A DNA stretch of 64,000 bases from Sphingomonas canadensis (lineage in GTDB: Bacteria > Pseudomonadota > Alphaproteobacteria > Sphingomonadales > Sphingomonadaceae), in the NCBI RefSeq assembly GCF_026013525.1, contig NZ_JAPDRA010000003.1, forward strand, positions 186,001-250,000. Direction: 5' to 3'. A program made the position numbers and the translations under genes. The number at the start of each line of letters is the position of its first letter. Within the stretch, counting starts at the first letter, position 1. Of the stretch, positions 62,766-64,000 are shown in pieces. The notes beneath the pieces were generated by a model. It was not told the DNA's origin and made no database searches. It was given only the letters and a program-made list of their open reading frames with translations.

Positions 62766-64000
62766 TTAGTCCACCGGCAGGCCCAGCATCAGCGCGCGGA
62801 CATAGCGCGCGGGCGGGGAGCCGTGGCTGAGCACCGCGTCGTTATAGGCCATCAGGTCGAACGCCGCGCCCTGCTTCGCCTTCATCTCGGCACGCAGCGC
62901 CATATGCTCCTCATAGCCGACGAAATAGCTGAGGAGCTGGGTGGAGCTGAGGTTGGCGCGCACCCATTTGCCCGCGGCCTCGCGCTCCTGCTGGAAGGCG
63001 CCCCTGGTCATCAGCTCCATCGCTTGCTCGCGCGTCATCCCCTCGGTCTGGATGCCGATATCGAGCAGCGAGTTGGTGACCGACCGCAGCCGCATCTTCA
63101 GCACGGTGAGCTTGAACAGCGGATCGCCGTCCAGATAGTCCGCGTCGGACATCAGCCCTTCCGAATAGACCGCCCAGCCCTCCACGAACGAACCCGACGC
63201 CAGTACCGCGCGCAGCACCGACTGGTTCGTGTTGGAATGCGCGATCTGCAGATAATGGCCCGGCATCGCCTCGTGGATGCTCAGTTCGTGGATCATATAG
63301 TCGTTATATTCGCGCAGGAACGACGTGGCCTGCTCGTCGCTCCAGTCCTCGGGGATCGGCGAGATGGCGTAGAAGGTGTCCAGGTTGCGCTCCAGCGCGC
63401 CGGGGCTGTCGCAATAGGCGACGGCGAAGCCCTGCTGGAACTTGGGCATGGTGATGATCTTCACCGGCGTTTCGGGCACGGTGACCAGCCGGGCCTTGCG
63501 CGCAAAATCGGTGGCCTGGGCCAGCGTCGCCTTGGCCTTGTCCATCAGCTCGCCGCGTGCGGGGCGCTTGGCGTAGCTCAGCTCCAGCGCGGCCTCCACC
63601 GCGGCCTGGAGCTGATCGGCGCTGGGGTTATCCGGCGTGGCCGGGGCGCCTTCGCGGCCGGCCAGCACCTGGCGGGCGAGCGCGTACATCTCGGCGCGGA
63701 TGTCCTTCGCCGCCTGCTCGGCCTTGGCCTTGATCTGCGGGCGGGTGAGATCGGACTGGAGCGTGAAGCGCAGCTTTTCGTCATACAGCTTCGTGCCCAG
63801 GCGGAAATCGCCCTTGGCCTGGGGGACCAGAACGGTGTCGATCCAGGCCTGCTGCTCGGCGACTGCGGCTTCCAGCCCCTTCAGCGCCTTGTCGAACCGC
63901 GCCTGATCGGCGGGGGACAGCGCGTCCTTGTGGGGCGCCAGCATGTCGCGGGCGATGTCCAGGATGCCGGCGTTCTGGCGCTGCACCGTGGTGGCGAACA
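62766..64000 (-). CDS. DUF885 family peptidase-like protein (partial)
   Basis: C-terminal 411 or so residues of a DUF885 protein; the frame stays open at the window end, so the N-terminus is missing. The zinc-type motif HEAMPGHYLQIAHSN is visible, with EGWAVYSEGLM giving a downstream glutamate. FYAISPIPEDWSDEQATSFLREYNDYMIHELSIHEAMPG is the conserved core. Members are probable carboxypeptidase-like metallohydrolases, often with signal peptides in full length. It is upstream of the dioxygenase gene and 6 bp from it. Confidence 0.92.
   Translation of the reverse strand, partial: FATTVQRQNAGILDIARDMLAPHKDALSPADQARFDKALKGLEAAVAEQQAWIDTVLVPQAKGDFRLGTKLYDEKLRFTLQSDLTRPQIKAKAEQAAKDIRAEMYALARQVLAGREGAPATPDNPSADQLQAAVEAALELSYAKRPARGELMDKAKATLAQATDFARKARLVTVPETPVKIITMPKFQQGFAVAYCDSPGALERNLDTFYAISPIPEDWSDEQATSFLREYNDYMIHELSIHEAMPGHYLQIAHSNTNQSVLRAVLASGSFVEGWAVYSEGLMSDADYLDGDPLFKLTVLKMRLRSVTNSLLDIGIQTEGMTREQAMELMTRGAFQQEREAAGKWVRANLSSTQLLSYFVGYEEHMALRAEMKAKQGAAFDLMAYNDAVLSHGSPPARYVRALMLGLPVD

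Overview
The window reads as chromosomal DNA of an alphaproteobacterium, most likely a sphingomonad (Sphingomonas or a close relative). It is very GC-rich. It also carries several lineage-typical genes: an archaeal/eukaryotic-style short ProRS, a DUF1476 protein next to bolA and grxD, XrtA (exosortase A)-associated envelope genes, a two-gene gcvPA/gcvPB glycine dehydrogenase, and dispersed CCGTTCGCCCTGAG repeats. The assignment comes from recognised protein families and repeats, not from a marker gene. I found no rRNA, intact tRNA or CRISPR array.

Layout. 0-9 kb: glycine cleavage gcvPA-gcvPB (a repeat inserted at their junction), an exported tail-collar protein next to a truncated kptA, two methyltransferases, a DMT exporter, proS and a 2OG-oxygenase-like gene. 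9.0-10.4 kb: a palindromic repeat and a complete IS5-family element with an extra small ORF. 10.4-24 kb: glpD, rnr (with a palindromic insert in its coding sequence), a stand-alone Mrr endonuclease, an ABC exporter, the PHB depolymerase phaZ, glk and a thiolase. 24-31 kb: a MaoC hydratase, putA, a DUF2167 protein, a TetR gene with paired operators, and an MscS channel. 31-38 kb: an acyltransferase, O-glycosylation ligase and glycosyltransferase of exosortase-A type, then a self-cleaving S24 repressor with a striking operator array. 38-48 kb: methyltransferase, SDR/HxlR pair, TPP enzyme, GST, a scoA-phosphatase-scoB operon, a ferritin-like protein and a sugar-epimerase-like gene. 48-55 kb: grxD-bolA-DUF1476, a haloalkanoate-dehalogenase-like hydrolase, a quinone reductase and leuC/leuD. 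55-60 kb: a BlaI/M56 pair, an MBL hydrolase with DUF4230, and a membrane protein. 60-64 kb: nadA, an AT-rich foreign-looking gene, a structured RNA-like segment, a phytanoyl-CoA dioxygenase and a DUF885 peptidase-like gene cut by the window end.

Functional threads. phaZ, the thiolase, the MaoC hydratase and the succinyl-CoA:3-ketoacid CoA transferase (scoAB) fit mobilisation of polyhydroxybutyrate through acetoacetate into acetyl-CoA. putA, gcvPAB, glpD and glk feed central carbon metabolism; leuCD and nadA are biosynthetic. Regulation is unusually legible: the TetR, S24, BlaI and HxlR genes each sit beside inverted or direct repeats.

Most unusual features: (1) a palindromic repeat that apparently inserted into the gcvPA/gcvPB overlap and, through a 15-bp duplication, left both genes intact; (2) a palindromic element translated in frame inside RNase R; (3) an inverted-repeat family whose TAG-bearing ends lie at or near gene stop codons, one copy of which was hit by the IS; (4) the four-half-site operator of the S24 repressor; (5) an AT-rich gene beside a T-arm-bearing RNA-like fold and a peptidase gene remnant near 61 kb.
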